In this document: piece after piece, positions 33,046 to 44,725 of the stretch
How positions within the stretch are numbered: position 1 is the first letter of the stretch
Layout: the number at the start of each line of letters is the position of its first letter
Assembly: GCA_022747635.1 (NCBI GenBank)
Contig: JAKTNV010000009.1
Coordinates: 1,716,999-1,780,998, forward strand
Direction: 5' to 3'
From: Hetaerina americana
Taxonomy: Eukaryota > Arthropoda > Insecta > Odonata > Calopterygidae
Length of the DNA stretch: 64,000 bases
Notes under the pieces: model-generated
Told to the model about the DNA's origin: nothing
Database searches by the model: none
The model's input: the letters and a program-made list of their open reading frames with translations, nothing else
Made by a program: the position numbers and the translations under genes

Positions 33046-35894
33046 GTGGAATATTAAGCCAATGATGAGGACAGGGAAATTGGAGAATGTTAAGCGAGAG
33101 ATGGAAAGGGGAAATATAGATATTTTAGGTCTATGCGAGGTGAGATGGAAAGATAGCGGGGATTACTGGAGTGATAAGTATAGAATAATATACAGCGATG
33201 GGGACGAGAGCCAACGAGGGGTTGCCATAGTATTAAATGAAGAGGTAGGAAGAAGCGTAGTCAACATAGAGCAGGTAACGGATAGAATACTACTAGTGGA
33301 GATAAAAGCAGAACCGACGAACTTAGTTATTATTCAAGTATACATGCCACCGAGCAACCATAAGGAAGAAGAGGTCGATAAGATATACGATAAGTTAGAG
33401 GACATAATCGCGTGTGTTTCTGCAGGGAAACCTTTGATAGTGATGGGGGATTGGAATGCGACGGAAGGCGAAGGAAGATGTGGTGATGAAGTAGGGGACT
33501 ACGGTTTAGGCACGAGGAATGGCCGCGGGGAGTAAGCAGTTGAGTTCTGCAGGAGACAGGGGCTAGTCATCACCAACACCTGGATTAGACACCACAAAAG
33601 ACGCAGGCATACATGGAAAACGCCAGGTGACTCAAAAAGGTATCGGCTAGATTATATCCTGGCTAGACAAAGGTTTAGGAACAGTGTGATAAATTCGCAC
33701 AGCTTCCCGGGAGCGGATGCGGACTCAGACAACAATTTAGTTGTTATGAAATGTAGCGTACGTTTCAAAAAGATAAGGCAGGGGCGGCGAGTTAGAAAAT
33801 GGAATGTAGAAGCATTAATTGGGTTGAAAAGGAAGGAATACAAACAGGCGGTAGAGAAAATCATGGAGGACGGTAAAGAGCTAAGTACTATCGAAGAAAA
33901 ATGGGAAATGATCAAAAAAGGGTTGTCTAAAGCGGCAAAAGACACTATTGGAACCGTTAACGCTAAAAGGACTAGGACACCATGGATCACGGATGAAATG
34001 ATTACAAAAATGGATGAGCGGCGAAAATGGAAGAATATAAATACAGAATTAGGCAAAAGGAAGTACAAAGAATTGAACAATAAATTAAGGCGGGCAACAA
34101 ATAAAGCGAAAGAAGCATGGTGGAGGACGCGGTGCAAGGATATGGAAAGTCTGCAGTGGAAGGGTGAAATCGGTGCGCTGTACAGCAAAGTTAAATCGTT
34201 ATCGGGAAGTAAGAAAGGAAGAGCTACGCTAACAGTTAGAGATAAGGCGGGTAAGGTAATAGTTGACGCAGGAAAGATCCAAGAGAGATGGAAGGAGTAT
34301 ATAGAAGAACTGTATAGTAAAGAACTCAGACCAACAAAGTTAGACATTGAAAAAGAAAATACCGTAGAGGAAGATAGGTTAGGTTCAGGCATACTCGACC
34401 ATGTTATAGAAAGGGCATTAAGGGAGATGAAACTAAATAAGGCCGTGGGGGTAGATAACATTCCCATGGAACTTTTGAAATCCTTAGGAAAATTTGGGAC
34501 TGAGAGGCTATATGGACTGATCCGTAGTATTCATGAATAGGAAATCTGGCCGGAAGACTTTGTGAGATGAGTTTTAGTTCCTATTCCGAAAAAGGTAAAG
34601 GCCACGTCATGTGAGGATTACAGGACAATTAGTTTGATATCCCACGCAGCTAAAGTTGTTCTCAGGATCATAAATAAAAGGATAGAGAGTAGGGCAAATG
34701 ATTACTTAGGGGATGATCAGTTTGGGTTTAGGAAGGGGAGAGGAACGCGTGATGCCATTGCAGTAATGAGATTATTAATCGAGAGGAATATAGAACACAA
34801 CCAGGAGGTATTTGCCTGTTTCGTAGATTTCGAAAAAGCGTTTGATAGAGTGAATTGGGAAAAACTAATGAGTATATTGCAGAAAATAGGAATAGATTGG
34901 AGGGAAAGGAGGCTAATCCGCAACCTGTACATGTCTCAGACTGCTCAGGTGCGGGTGGGAAACGGGGAGTCAGGATGGGCAGTGTTAGGAAGGGATGTAA
35001 GGCAGGGTTGCCCATTATCACCGTTGCTGTTAGACATGTATGTAGAGGAAATGAATAAAGATGGGAAAAACTGGAGGTAGGAATGAAAGTGGGCGGGGAA
35101 TTTGTAAAATCAGTTAGGTTTGCTGATGACCAAGCTTTAGTTTGTCAGTCAGCCAAGGGTCTGCAAGCATTGCTTAGTGAATTGGAAATTCAGTGCGACA
35201 GGTATGGGATGAGAATCAATATTAATAAAACAAAGTTCATGCGATTTTCTAGAAAGAAAAAGGCCAAGCTTAACATTAAAATAGGTGGGCAAAAAATAGA
35301 GCAGGTAGAACAGCTTACGTATCTCGCTAGTGTTTTGTATTAACACGGGCAAAGTAGTAGGGACGTAAGGAGGAAGAATTGCGCTAGGCAAAGAGGCTTT
35401 CTCAAGGAGGAGGGAGTTGATGACGGGACTTTGAGCAAGGATGTTAAGAAAAGACTCGTAAAAACTTTGATATGGAGCTAGGCTATGTACGGTGCGGAAA
35501 CGTGGTCATTGAAGCAGGAGGATAGACGTAGATTGGAGGCTTTTGAAATGTGGGTGTGGAGAAGAATGGAGAAGGTGAAATGGACAGAGAAGAAAACAAA
35601 TGAGGAAGTACTTGGTATGGTGGGCGAAGAGAAGGGTTTGTTGGGAGCAATCCTATGGAAGCAGGAAAAGTGGATGAAGGGGGTATTGGCCGGTAGTGGG
35701 ATGTTGAAGACTGTGATAGAGAGTAGAATGTTGGGCAAAAGAGGAAAGGGAAGGAACAGGATAGGGATGTTGGACGGGATGAAGGGAGGAAGAAAGTACT
35801 CAGAGATGAAGAGGGACCTGATATAGAGTAGGATGATGGATTTTGTGTTTTGTTAGGAGTAATAAAACCGGTAGATTACCTTAAAAAAAAAAAA

Positions 35895-37190
35895 TCCCGC
35901 GCAGCTAAAGTTGTTCTCAGGATCAAAAACAAAAGGCTAGAGAGTAGGGCAATTGATTACTTAGGGGGTGATCAGTTTGGATTTAGGAAGGGGAGAGGTA
36001 CGCGTGATGCAATTGCAGTAATGAGATTATTAATCGAGAGGAATGTAGAACAAAACCAGGAGGTATTTGCCCGTTTCGTAGATTTCGAAAAAGCGTTTCA
36101 TAGAGTGAATTGGGAAAAAGTAATTAATATTCTGCAGAAAATAGGAATATATATTGGAGGGAAAGGAGGCTAATCCGCAACCTGTACATGTCTCAGACTG
36201 CAAAAGTGCGGATGGGAAACGGGGAGCCTGCATGGGCAGTGTTAGGAAGAGGTGTAAGGCAGGGTTGTCCATTATCACCGTTGCTGTTCAACCTGTGTGC
36301 AGAGGAAATGATTAAAGAGGCATGGGAAGAACTGGAGGTAGGAATGAAAGTGGGCGGGGAATTCGTAAAATAAGTTAGGTTTGCTGATGACCAAGCTTTA
36401 GTTTGTCAGTCAGCCAAGGGGCTGCAACCATTGCTGAGTGGATTGAAAATTCAGTGCAACAGGTATGGGATGAAAATTAATATTAATAAAACAAAGGTTA
36501 TGCGATTTTCTAGAAAGAAAAAGGCCAAGCTTAACATTAAAATAGGTGGGCAAAAAAAAGAGCAGGTAGAACAGTTTACGTATCTCGGTAGTGTTTTGGA
36601 CCAACACGGTCAAAGTAGTAGAGACGTAAGGAGAAGAATTGCGCTAAGCAAAGAGGCTTTCACAAGGAGGAGGGAGTTGATGACGGTGACGTTGAGTAAG
36701 GATGTTAAGAAAAGACTCGTAAAAACTTTAATTTGGAGCGTAGCTTTATGCGGCGCGGAAACGTGGTCATTGAAGCAGGAGGATAGACGTAGACTGGAGG
36801 CTTTTGAAATGTGGGTGTGGAGAAGAATAGAGAAGGTGAAATGGACAGAGAAGAAGACAAACGAGGAAGTACTTGGTATGGGGGGCGAAGAGAGGGGTTT
36901 GCTGGGAGCAATCCTATGGAGGCAGGAAAAGTGGCTAAAGGGGGTCTTGACCGGCAGCGGGATGTTGAAGACTATGATAGAGGGGAGAATGTTGGGCAAA
37001 AGAGGGAAGGGAAGGAACAGGATACGGATGTTGGACGGGATGAAGGGAGGAAGAAAGTACTCAGAGATGAAAAGGGACCTGATGTACTAGAGTGGGACGT
37101 TGTGTTTTGCTGGGGGTCACAAATTGTTGAATTAGTAATGTTGTCCATCCAAAAGCCTACCTTAACCGGTAGATTACCTGATAATAAATA
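35895..37190 (+). mobile_element. RTE-type LINE, 5'-truncated copy 4, joined in tandem to copy 3
   Basis: The copy begins abruptly inside the RT after the poly(A) of copy 3, at the sequence encoding AAKVVLRI. It keeps DQFGFRKGRGTRDA, RFVDFEKAFHRVN (about 36072-36110) and RFADDQALVCQSAKG (about 36377-36420, just after a stop). The longest open part is 36431-37090 (219 aa), which covers RYGMKININKTKVMRFSRKK through RNRIRMLDGMKGGRKYSEM. This is the best-preserved C-terminal domain in the window. The 3' terminus CCGGTAGATTACC (about 37160-37173) runs into GATAATAAATAA and a TA tract. Confidence 0.87.

Positions 37191-37245
<55 letters not shown>
37191..37245. repeat. (TA)n microsatellite
   Basis: TA tract with a single GTA interruption between the RTE 3' end and a minus-strand SINE; most simply the TA tail of that SINE. 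Confidence 0.95.
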
Positions 37246-37249
<4 letters not shown>

Positions 37250-37412
37250 CCACAATACAGACATAGGAAAATGGAGGATAGAAAAGCATGCACCAAAGGG
37301 AGGGAAGGCTGTTTCAAGCAGATCACATGGGCAAAAATATTTCCTTGACCGGGACCTGAACCACGGATCTTTGATCTTCCTAGGCCAATGCTTTAACCAA
37401 TTGTGCTGCCAA
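37246..37412 (-). mobile_element. tRNA-derived SINE, family A (diverged copy 2)
   Basis: Matches the minus-strand form of family A: a CAGATCACATGGGCAAAAAT body segment, CCTTGACCGGGACCTGAACC (inverted B-box) and an inverted A-box region around CAATGCTTTAACCAATTG. It is more diverged than the 54.9-55.3 kb copies. Confidence 0.65.
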
Positions 37413-37494
37413 TGAAACCCATTTGGTACTGAAATAGTGTTGGTATGTTTATGCAATAAAGTAGCCCGATATTTTAGATAGGAGGTATTGAACG

Positions 37495-37680
37495 ACCCAA
37501 TATGTCCATTGCTCATCAAAGGTCGTCACCTGGATGAAATGATTTGACCACCTGTTTGAAAAATTAAAATTGGGTGCAGTTTAAAGAAATGGAAACCTTT
37601 TTTAATTGTCAAGGTTGGTTTTTTTTAAAGTTAACTGCCAAATAAAAGAATGCAGGCTCACTAACCGTGAGTAATTAATG
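37495..37680 (+). mobile_element. 3' end of the DUF4817-type transposon (second copy)
   Basis: Shares GGTCGTCACCTGGATGAAAT with the sequence following the transposase at 17475-17494. It then shares a GGTGCAGTTT...GAAATGGAAACCTTTT block with 17528-17556. The terminal inverted repeat itself is not clearly preserved. Confidence 0.6.
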
Positions 37681-38520
37681 TAATCAATATGGGCTTTAAA
37701 TCTATGGAGTCTGTTCTTTCGATGTTAATGGTTAGTGAATGAAATCAAGACTGAAGTTCTGGTAAGAGAGCAAATGGCATAGACTGTTCAATAGTATTGC
37801 TGTTTGGACTGAGATAAGACTTAACTAACTCAACACACAGAGTTATAAAACTAAATCACTGGTAATCGATATTATGGCTTCGAGTATTTAGTCATTGTCT
37901 CAGATTTTATTTATTTGGTATGGTTGTAAGCATGAGGGAAGTTTCTAAAACGGACACTCCGAGGGAGATCAGAGAATCCATATTCAAAGTCAGTGTCTCT
38001 GTGAGTAAGCGTTCCTCTTGATGGATCGGCGCGCTGCCGTCAAAGGAAAACTACCGCATGGAGTTCTTTAATTTGGTTCAAGCTCAGCACTGTGAGGCTT
38101 CAGGCATGAAAACAACAATTTCAATTACTCTGTAAACATAAAACACTTTTATAACTAATTACAGAAGAATGGTTGTCAATTATCACTTCGTCCCCACCCA
38201 TTCTCTGAAGTATGACTTTAAATCGATGGGGCATTCTGACCCAGCGTCGCCTAAGGATTTTCAAGCATTTCCGAAGAGGGCAATATTATGTATTGGCAAA
38301 AAATAACGATCTTTATTTTCCGACGTTGCGCTGGAAGTCAATTCACAAGAACAAAATTAATGCATTTTTCTGCTGGATTCGGGCAAAATCATAAGGAATA
38401 ATAGAGGGAGTATTGTGAGAAGTATTATTTTTGCGAAGGATATATTTACAAGAGGACGTAGTGTGATTGAAGATACTCAAGTGAAAATTGTACATTAAAT
38501 TCAATTTTAGAATAGACTTT
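37681..38520. other. No recognisable feature
   Basis: AT-rich sequence. A 60-codon plus-strand ORF at 38212-38394 is rich in aromatic and basic residues but is not recognised. Confidence 0.35.
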
Positions 38521-38529
38521 TAAATGAAG

Positions 38530-38830
38530 CGCTGAGCTATACTGATCTGGAACCCCGAGGTTTGAGGCAATGGGTGAGAGGAAGATCGCAGATCGGAGAG
38601 ATTTTGAGATTGGGAACTTAGGGAAGAAGAAGCGAGGCAGATGAGATGGGCGGAGAGGAAGAGAGACGCCCGAAGTGGTGGGCAGGGAGTGAGCGTCGCA
38701 GAGAGGAGTCCAGGAAAGGGAGAGTGGGTGGGTGGGGGGAGCATTGACGTGCAATGGCGTGTTGAAAGCAGCGACGGGCGACGCAGGACGAACGGAATGG
38801 AAGAACGAAGAGTCTCCACGATAAAATGAA
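38530..38830 (+). pseudogene. Diverged RTE-like LINE C-terminal fragment
   Basis: A plus-strand frame with MRWAERKRDARSGGQGVSVAE followed by GKGEWVGGGSIDVQW (38641-38770) aligns in pattern with VKWTEKKTNEEVLGMVGEER and QEKWMKGVLTGSGML of the main family. Upstream, LEPRGLRQWVRGR recalls ETWSLKQEDRRR. The divergence suggests an older, related family. The minus-strand ORFs over the same bases are shadows. Confidence 0.5.
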
Positions 38831-39100
38831 TATGAATAACACAGTTCTTTTAGGTCTCTTTGGAAACAGTTAAGAGTTTGGCGGAAATGAAGCGAAAACT
38901 TTGATCGTTGCGCGATCAAAAGGAAGTTCCACGATTAGAGGAAAGTGATAGTCAATACCAAATGTCCATTAAACTACATTCATTGGCTAGAAAATACTGA
39001 GAATTACACTAAATTATACTTTTTTTAAAACAGAGTTGCATGTTTACAATAATATTTTTCTCCAAATGCCAACTTCGTTCAAAAGCGTCCATATTGACAT

Positions 39101-39500
39101 AGACACCTGAAAGGCAACGAAGAGAAACTATGCAACAATTTCAGAGTGTAAAAATCATTCGTCTTGACTGGGATTCGAACCCAGATCCCTCAATTTCCGA
39201 TCGAGTGCTTTAGTCACTTAAGCTACCGAGGCGTCCTCGAAACTCTGAAATTTTGGGGCTTTTAAAGGAACAAGATGCTGTGACGAAATACCGTACATAC
39301 AATGTCACAGGCATTCGTAGTCGTGCGCGACGCACAACAATCATTAGCGGATAGCACATTAGTGGATGACTCCGTTTAAAGTTACTGTTGCGGCATCTCC
39401 TGCAGTTTCTTTGGAATTTGTCAAAGGATAAACACCATAAGTGTTTAAAGTAGGCTTTAACCTCGTGGACTGTGGCGCGTCGCGCACGGCTACGAATCCC
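39101..39500. mobile_element. Composite SINE locus (family B halves in both orientations)
   Basis: The minus-strand part (about 39105-39236) is a family B head with B-box GGGTTCGAATCCCAG and A-box region GGTAGCTTAAGTGAC. A middle segment contains ATACAATGTCACAGGCATTC and GTCGTGCGCGACGC. A plus-strand tail with TTAGTGGATGACTCCG and GTTGCGGCATCTCCTGCAG follows (about 39352-39412). Near 39463-39495 the GTGGACTGTGGCGCGTCGCG segment is the inverse of part of the middle. The same arrangement recurs at 43.7-44.1 kb. Confidence 0.68.
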
Positions 39501-39865
39501 GCCGCTCTCTTTCATTGAGCCTCCACTACCTTTTGCCCCCCACCCGCCAACACATCCAACCTTTAGAGTCAGTCCCCCAATCCCTCCCTTCCACCACAAA
39601 CAACCCCCGGTTTCCCTTTTCGCCAAAATACTTTCTCGCTCCTCGCTCCTAGGCAAACATTCCTCCTCCAGAGATCTCACTTGAACCTTCGCTAATCAGC
39701 CGTTCCCACGGCCCAAGATAAAGGTTCTCTAGTTTCTCGCATCACTTGGAAATAAAATATTCAACAAGGAGAGGCCTGAGTGATATGAAAGGAAGGAAGT
39801 TGGAAGGATCTGTTTAACCTGTTATTTTTATTATTTAATCTATAGGTTAAGGTTCCTTTCTGGAA

Positions 39866-42054
39866 AATCGCACACTCTTTGTTTTATTAATATTGATTCT
39901 TCACCCATACCTGTCGCACTGAATTTCCATTTCACCCAGCAATGCTTGCAACCCCTTGGCTGACTGACAAACTAAAGCTTGGTCATCAGCAAACCTAACT
40001 TATTTTACGAATTCCCCGCCCACTTTCATTCCTACCTCCAGTTCTTCCCATGCCTCTTTAATCATTTCCTCTGCACACAGGTTGAACAGCAACGGTGATA
40101 ATGGACAACCCTGCCTTACACCTCTTCCTAACACTGCCCATCCGGACTCCCCGTTTCCCACCCGCACCTGAGCAGTCTGAGACATGTACAGGTTGCGGAT
40201 TAGCCTCCTTTCCCTCCAATCTATTCCTATTTTCTGCAATATAGTATACTCATTAGTTTTTCCCAATTCACTCTATCAAACGCTTTTTCGAAATCTACGA
40301 AACAGGCAAATAAATACCTTCTGGTTGTGTTCTATATTCCTCTCGATTAATAATCTCATTACTGCAATTGCATCACGCGTACCTCTCACCTTCCTAAACC
40401 CAAACTGATCATCCCCTAAGTAATCATTTGCCTTACTCTATATCCTTTTGTTTATGATCCTGAGAACAACTTTAACTGCGTGGGATATCAAACTTATTGT
40501 CCTGTAGTCCTCACATGACGTGGCCTTTACGTTTTTCGGAATAGGTACCAAAATTGATGTCACAAAATCTTCCGGCAAGATTCTCTCCTCATAAATACTA
40601 CGGATCAGCCCATATAGCCTCTTCCTGCCACATTTTCCTAAGCCTTTTAAAAGTTCCGTGGGGGTGTTATCCACCCCAATGGTCTTATTTCGTTTCATCT
40701 CCTTTAATGCCCTTTCTATCTCATTGTCTAGTATGCCTGGACCTAAGCTATTTTCCTCTACGTCATTTTCCTTTTCAATGTCTAACTTTGTCGGTCTAAG
40801 CTCTTTACCATACATTTCTTCTATATACACCTTCCATCTCTCTTGGATCTTTCCTGCATCAACTATTACCTTACCCGCCTTATCTCTAACTGCTATCGTT
40901 GGCCTCCCTTTCTTACTTCCCGATAAATATTTAACTTAGCTGTACAGCGCACCGATTACACCCTTTCTCTGCAGACCTTCCATATCCTCGCACTGCGTCT
41001 TACACCAAGCTTCTTTGGCTTTATTTGTTGCCCGCCTCAAATTATTGTTTACTCCTTTTTACTTCATTTTGCCGAACTCTGTATTAACATTTTAATATTT
41101 TTCCCGCTAATCCATCTTTGTAATCATCTCATCCGTGATCCATGGTTTCCTAGTCCTTTTAGCGTTAACGGTTCCAAAAGTGTCTTTTGCGGCATTAGAC
41201 AACCCTTTCTTGATACTTTCCCATTTTTCTTCGATAGTACTAAGCTCTTTATTATCCTTCATCATTTTCTCTACCGCCTGTTTGTATTCCTTCCTTTCCA
41301 AACCATCGAATGCTTCCACATTCCATTTTCTAACTCGCCGCACTTGCCTTATCTTTTTGAAACGGACGCTACATTTCATTACAATTAAATTGTAGTCTGA
41401 GTCCGTATCCGCTCCCGGGAAGCTGTGCGAATTTATCACACTGTTCCTAAGCCTGTGTCTAACCAGGATATAATCTAGCTGATACCTTTCTGAGTCGCCT
41501 GGAGTTTTCAATGTATACCTGCGTCTTTTGTTGTGTCTAAACCAAGTGTTGGTAATTACTAACCACTGTCTCCTGCAGAACTCAACTGCTTTCTCCCCGC
41601 GGTCATTCCTTGTGCCTAAACCGTAGTCCCCGACCTCGTCACCATCTCTTCCTTCGCCTACCGTCGCATTCCAATCACCCATCACTATCAGATGTTTCCC
41701 GTCAGGAACACAGGCGATCATGTCCTCTAACTGATCGTATATCCTATCGACCTCTTCGTCCTAATGGTTGCTCGGTGGCATGTATACCTAAATAATGACT
41801 ACGTTCGTCGGTTCTGCTTTTATCTCTACTAGTAGTATTCTATCCGTTACCTGCTCTATGTTGACTACGCTTCTTCCTACCTCTTCATTTAATACTATGG
41901 CAACCCCTCGTTGGCTCTCGTCCCCATCGCTGTATATTTTTCCATACTTATCACACCAGTAATCGTCGCTATCCTTCCATCTCACTTCGCATAGACCTAA
42001 AATATCTATTTTTCCCCTTTCCATCTCTCAGTGAATATTCTTCAGTGTCCGGAG

Positions 42055-42058
<4 letters not shown>
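39866..42058 (-). mobile_element. RTE-type LINE, copy 5 (3'-truncated, 5' leader deleted)
   Basis: On the minus strand the copy starts with the family's 5' sequence CCCTCTCCGGAC (42058) but jumps after about 16 bases to ERGKIDILGLCEVRWKDSDD (from 42024), so most of the leader and the first endonuclease block are missing. It retains GDWNATVGEGRDGDEVGDYG (about 41670), YQLDYILVRHRLRN (about 41465) and SDYNLIVM, where the family His is replaced by Tyr. The region from TELLKGLGKCG to SHAVKVVLRI follows (40438-40830), then SQTAQVRVGNGESGWAVLG and VRQGCPLSPLLFNLCAEEM (40000-40266). The copy ends inside the KTKVMRFSRK region at about 39866, so the 3' terminus is absent. Stops and frameshifts are scattered. 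Confidence 0.86.

Positions 42059-42107
<49 letters not shown>
42059..42107. repeat. (TA)n microsatellite
   Basis: TA tract directly adjoining the 5' end of the minus-strand RTE copy 5, followed by GCATGCGTGCATATA. Confidence 0.96.
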
Positions 42108-42109
<2 letters not shown>

Positions 42110-43185
42110 TGCGTGCATATATCCGAGTACACAGACATCACGTTGCCACTCCAGAAATCTCCGGATCCCATGTGAGAAACGAATTCAACGCATCATGAAA
42201 TTCAGATGAAAACGAGGATATATGCACGCATGCCGACACACACACAAATATGTACAAAAAGGCGGAGAGATACGCCCCTTTGATTTAAAAATCGTATTTC
42301 TGAGCGCGTCTCGCAGATCTGGATTGCCGACAGTTGCTCGACGTGACTGGGGGACGGGATGAGACATTGCCGGGGTCATAGGTAAAGATTTGCGTGCCAG
42401 ATGAGATATTATCATCCACCCACTCTTCTTTTTCAGCCACCCGACAAGGAGTTTAAGCAAATACACCAACCTCTCGTGGTATCATTCGAGGGGACCGCGT
42501 CGTTAGGTGCCATCCCATTTGCTCCCTGGAAAGCGCCCGACGGCCGAAATTCCCGCCGAGGAGAATGCTAAGGATTATTCGCTCTCGCGGAAGGGCTTCT
42601 TCCCCTCGCTCGCGGGAATGCGAAAGTGATTCTTCCACATCACGCCGTGCCCCGCGAAGGCACTCGCTATGCTAACATGCCATTAACATTTGTTGCTAGG
42701 TCATAGCGACATGAATAGCAATTAAATTGAAAAATATAGGGAATGATGTGGCACGGCCGACTTTTTTCGGTTAATATTTAAACGCTTGCATGAATGACTT
42801 CAGAATGTAAAGTGTTAGCGAACTACTAGCTTAAGTTTTGACACAGTCCTTTTTTGAAACTCCATATGCGTATCTAGTCCCTTAATTTTATATTATTGCC
42901 CTAAGGAGTTTAAAAATGGTAATATTCGGCACAACGAATGTGCATTAATAAATTTATATGTACCCTCTGAAGAGTTCTTATGAAAATAGAATAATATTAA
43001 GGGAAACCTTTTCACGGTATCATTCGTGGTCAACATTTAGGAAGTAGTTGGGTGGAAGGGTCCGTTAAATCAGTGTTATTTCCCAACCCAAAAAGAGGGA
43101 AAGGTTATAAAAACGCGAGTGCCATGGGATCATAAGTTTCATTTGGAACGCAGCCAGAAGGCGGCGCTCAGAATGATCACACGTC
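42108..43185. other. No recognisable feature
   Basis: Mixed sequence with a GC-richer block at 42450-42660. The ORF at 42185-42469 (minus) is not recognised. Confidence 0.35.
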
Positions 43186-43189
43186 ATAT

Positions 43190-44725
43190 GTTATGATTGC
43201 TTGGGGATCGACAGGTTTGGGTTCAGAAAATGGAGAGGTGCGCACGATGCATAAATGAAATCAATGATTGAAGGGATTATAGAATAAAAGAAATATGACC
43301 GTCTTGGTTTCGTAAATTTCGAGAAGGCGTTCGATGGATAAAATTTGGTGTAGTTACCTAACGCATCGCCGCAGATAGTCGGAGTAGACTGGAAGGGCCG
43401 ATGTAATCCGCAACGCGTATGTCTCAGACTGCCGAGGCGAGTGCGAGGCGGATGTGGAGTCGGGATCGGTAGTGCTAGGAAAGGGAATAGGACAGGGTTG
43501 ATCACCCGTGGTTATCCATATGTGCGAACAGGAAATGCTGAGAGGCGTACGAGATGGATTAAATGGAATCAGGAAGGGAAGTCATCTGTCAGGTTGACGG
43601 ATGGTCGTGCTTCTGGGGGCAGTCAGCCGAAGGATTGCAGTTATTGCCGAGTGCCTAATTTAATCGGCTTGACGGGTTTAGGATGAGAGCTAAAGAAATA
43701 AAATAAGATAATGAGGCAATGCCGGAGGGCAGAAATCATTCGCCTTGACTTGGGATTCAAACTCGGATCCCTCGATGTCCGGCCGAGTGCTTTTGCCAGT
43801 TGTCCTCTTGCACTCCGTGACTTTGGGGGCTTTCCAAAGGAGCAAGGTGTTGCGACGACACACCGTGCATACAATGTCACAGGCAATCGTAGTCGTGCGC
43901 GATGCGCCACAGTCCACGAGGCTAAAGGCAACTTTAAAAAGACTCAGGATGTGTCACCTTTGGCAAATATCCAGTTTCGAATCCTAGTCAAATGGAATAA
44001 TTTTTACACTCTGAAACTGTTACATTGTAATGCACATTTAGCTGATGACTCTGCTAAAAGTAAATGTCGCGGCATCTCTCGCTGTTTCTTGGAATAAGAT
44101 AATAAGGCTCTCGAATTAATAGGAATGCTATCATTTACATTAGAGTGGTTGGAACAGTGGAACCATGAAGGAAGGGTTTCAGGGATTCAGTAATATTTTT
44201 GTCAAGAGGAGGTCGTTGATCAAAGGTCCCTTAAGAATAGCTTTAAAAACAAGACTACAGAAGACAATTGAATCAGGAGCGTAGTTTTGTACGGTTTGAA
44301 GAAATGGCCGTCGAGCCAAGAGAAAGAGTGCCGAGTGGAGGCCATTGACATGTGGGAGTGGAAGAGGGTGGAACCAATTAAATGGGCAAAAATAAAAATT
44401 AACAAAGAAGTTCTAGGCGTGGTGGGGGAGCGGAAGATGTTGCTAAAAGAACTTCGAATAAGGAGAGAGGGAAAATGGATGTAGTTAAATTGGTTGCCAG
44501 TTGGATGCTGAAGACTGTGATAGAGGGGAGAAGGTTGATTTGATGAGGGAACAGGCATGTTGGACGGAATGAAGGAAGTGTGTGGAGATGAAGAATGATT
44601 GTTCAAGTCCAGGTTTGGGACTGGTGATTTATTTTTGCGTTAGGTGGGGCTGCGAAATTCAACTAAGATGAGGAAGGAAGTCAAGTACACAATGGTCGGT
44701 ATATTACCCTTAATAATACGGTAAC
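43190..44725 (+). pseudogene. Old RTE-like LINE, split by a composite SINE
   Basis: The first part (43190-43680) has a decayed GDRQVWVQKMERCARCI-like block aligned with GDDQFGFRKGRGTRDA, then LGFVNFEKAFDG (about 43300-43335) for motif A, and a region around SVVLGKGIGQG for the later RQGCPLSP segment. The second part (44215-44720) has VLYGLKKWPSSQEKECRVEA (about 44286-44345), then WEWKRVEPIKWAKIKINKEVL and GERKMLLKE, and a broken RNRHVGRNEGS-like end, equivalent to the family C-terminus. The 3' end resembles GGTATATTACCC (about 44699). A SINE locus lies between them. The divergence marks it as older than copies 3-7. Confidence 0.62.
43710..44098. mobile_element. Composite SINE locus (second copy)
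   Basis: A minus-strand family B head (GGATTCAAACTCGG as inverted B-box, about 43752-43765) is followed by the ATACAATGTCACAGGCAATC and GTCGTGCGCGATGCGCCAC middle. A plus-strand head with AGTTTCGAATCCTAG (about 43972-43986) and the family B tail TTAGCTGATGACTCTG...GTCGCGGCATCTCTCGC close it (44037-44085). The parallel with 39.1-39.5 kb suggests a composite unit that moved as one, or a repeated nesting. Confidence 0.66.

Larger units (their letters stand above)
32376..35894 (+). mobile_element. Near full-length RTE-type LINE, copy 3
   Basis: The 5' end CCCTCCCCGGAC begins at 32376 and the 3' end CCGGTAGATTACC is at about 35868-35880 followed by an A12 run. The single ORF of this family encodes an AP-like endonuclease followed by a reverse transcriptase. 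Seen here: GTWNL (32841) before an insertion, LCEVRWKDS (about 33130), QVYMPPSN, GDWNATEGEG (about 33450), and LDYILARQRFRN (about 33648-33683). The RT shows RTISLISHAAKVV, DQFGFRKGRGTRDA, CFVDFEKAFDRVN (about 34816-34855) and FADDQALV (about 35120). The C-terminal domain has GAETWSLKQEDRR. Stops at 33533, 34538 and 35341, among others, and a 188-bp insertion (32858-33045) inactivate it. An ORF at 32459-32833 overlaps the start of the coding region and may be untranslated leader. Confidence 0.88.

Noticed and set aside
33652..34467. 271-codon minus-strand ORF opposite RTE copy 3
   Set aside because: Shadow of the plus-strand LINE reading frame; the hydrophobic product arises from complementary codons.
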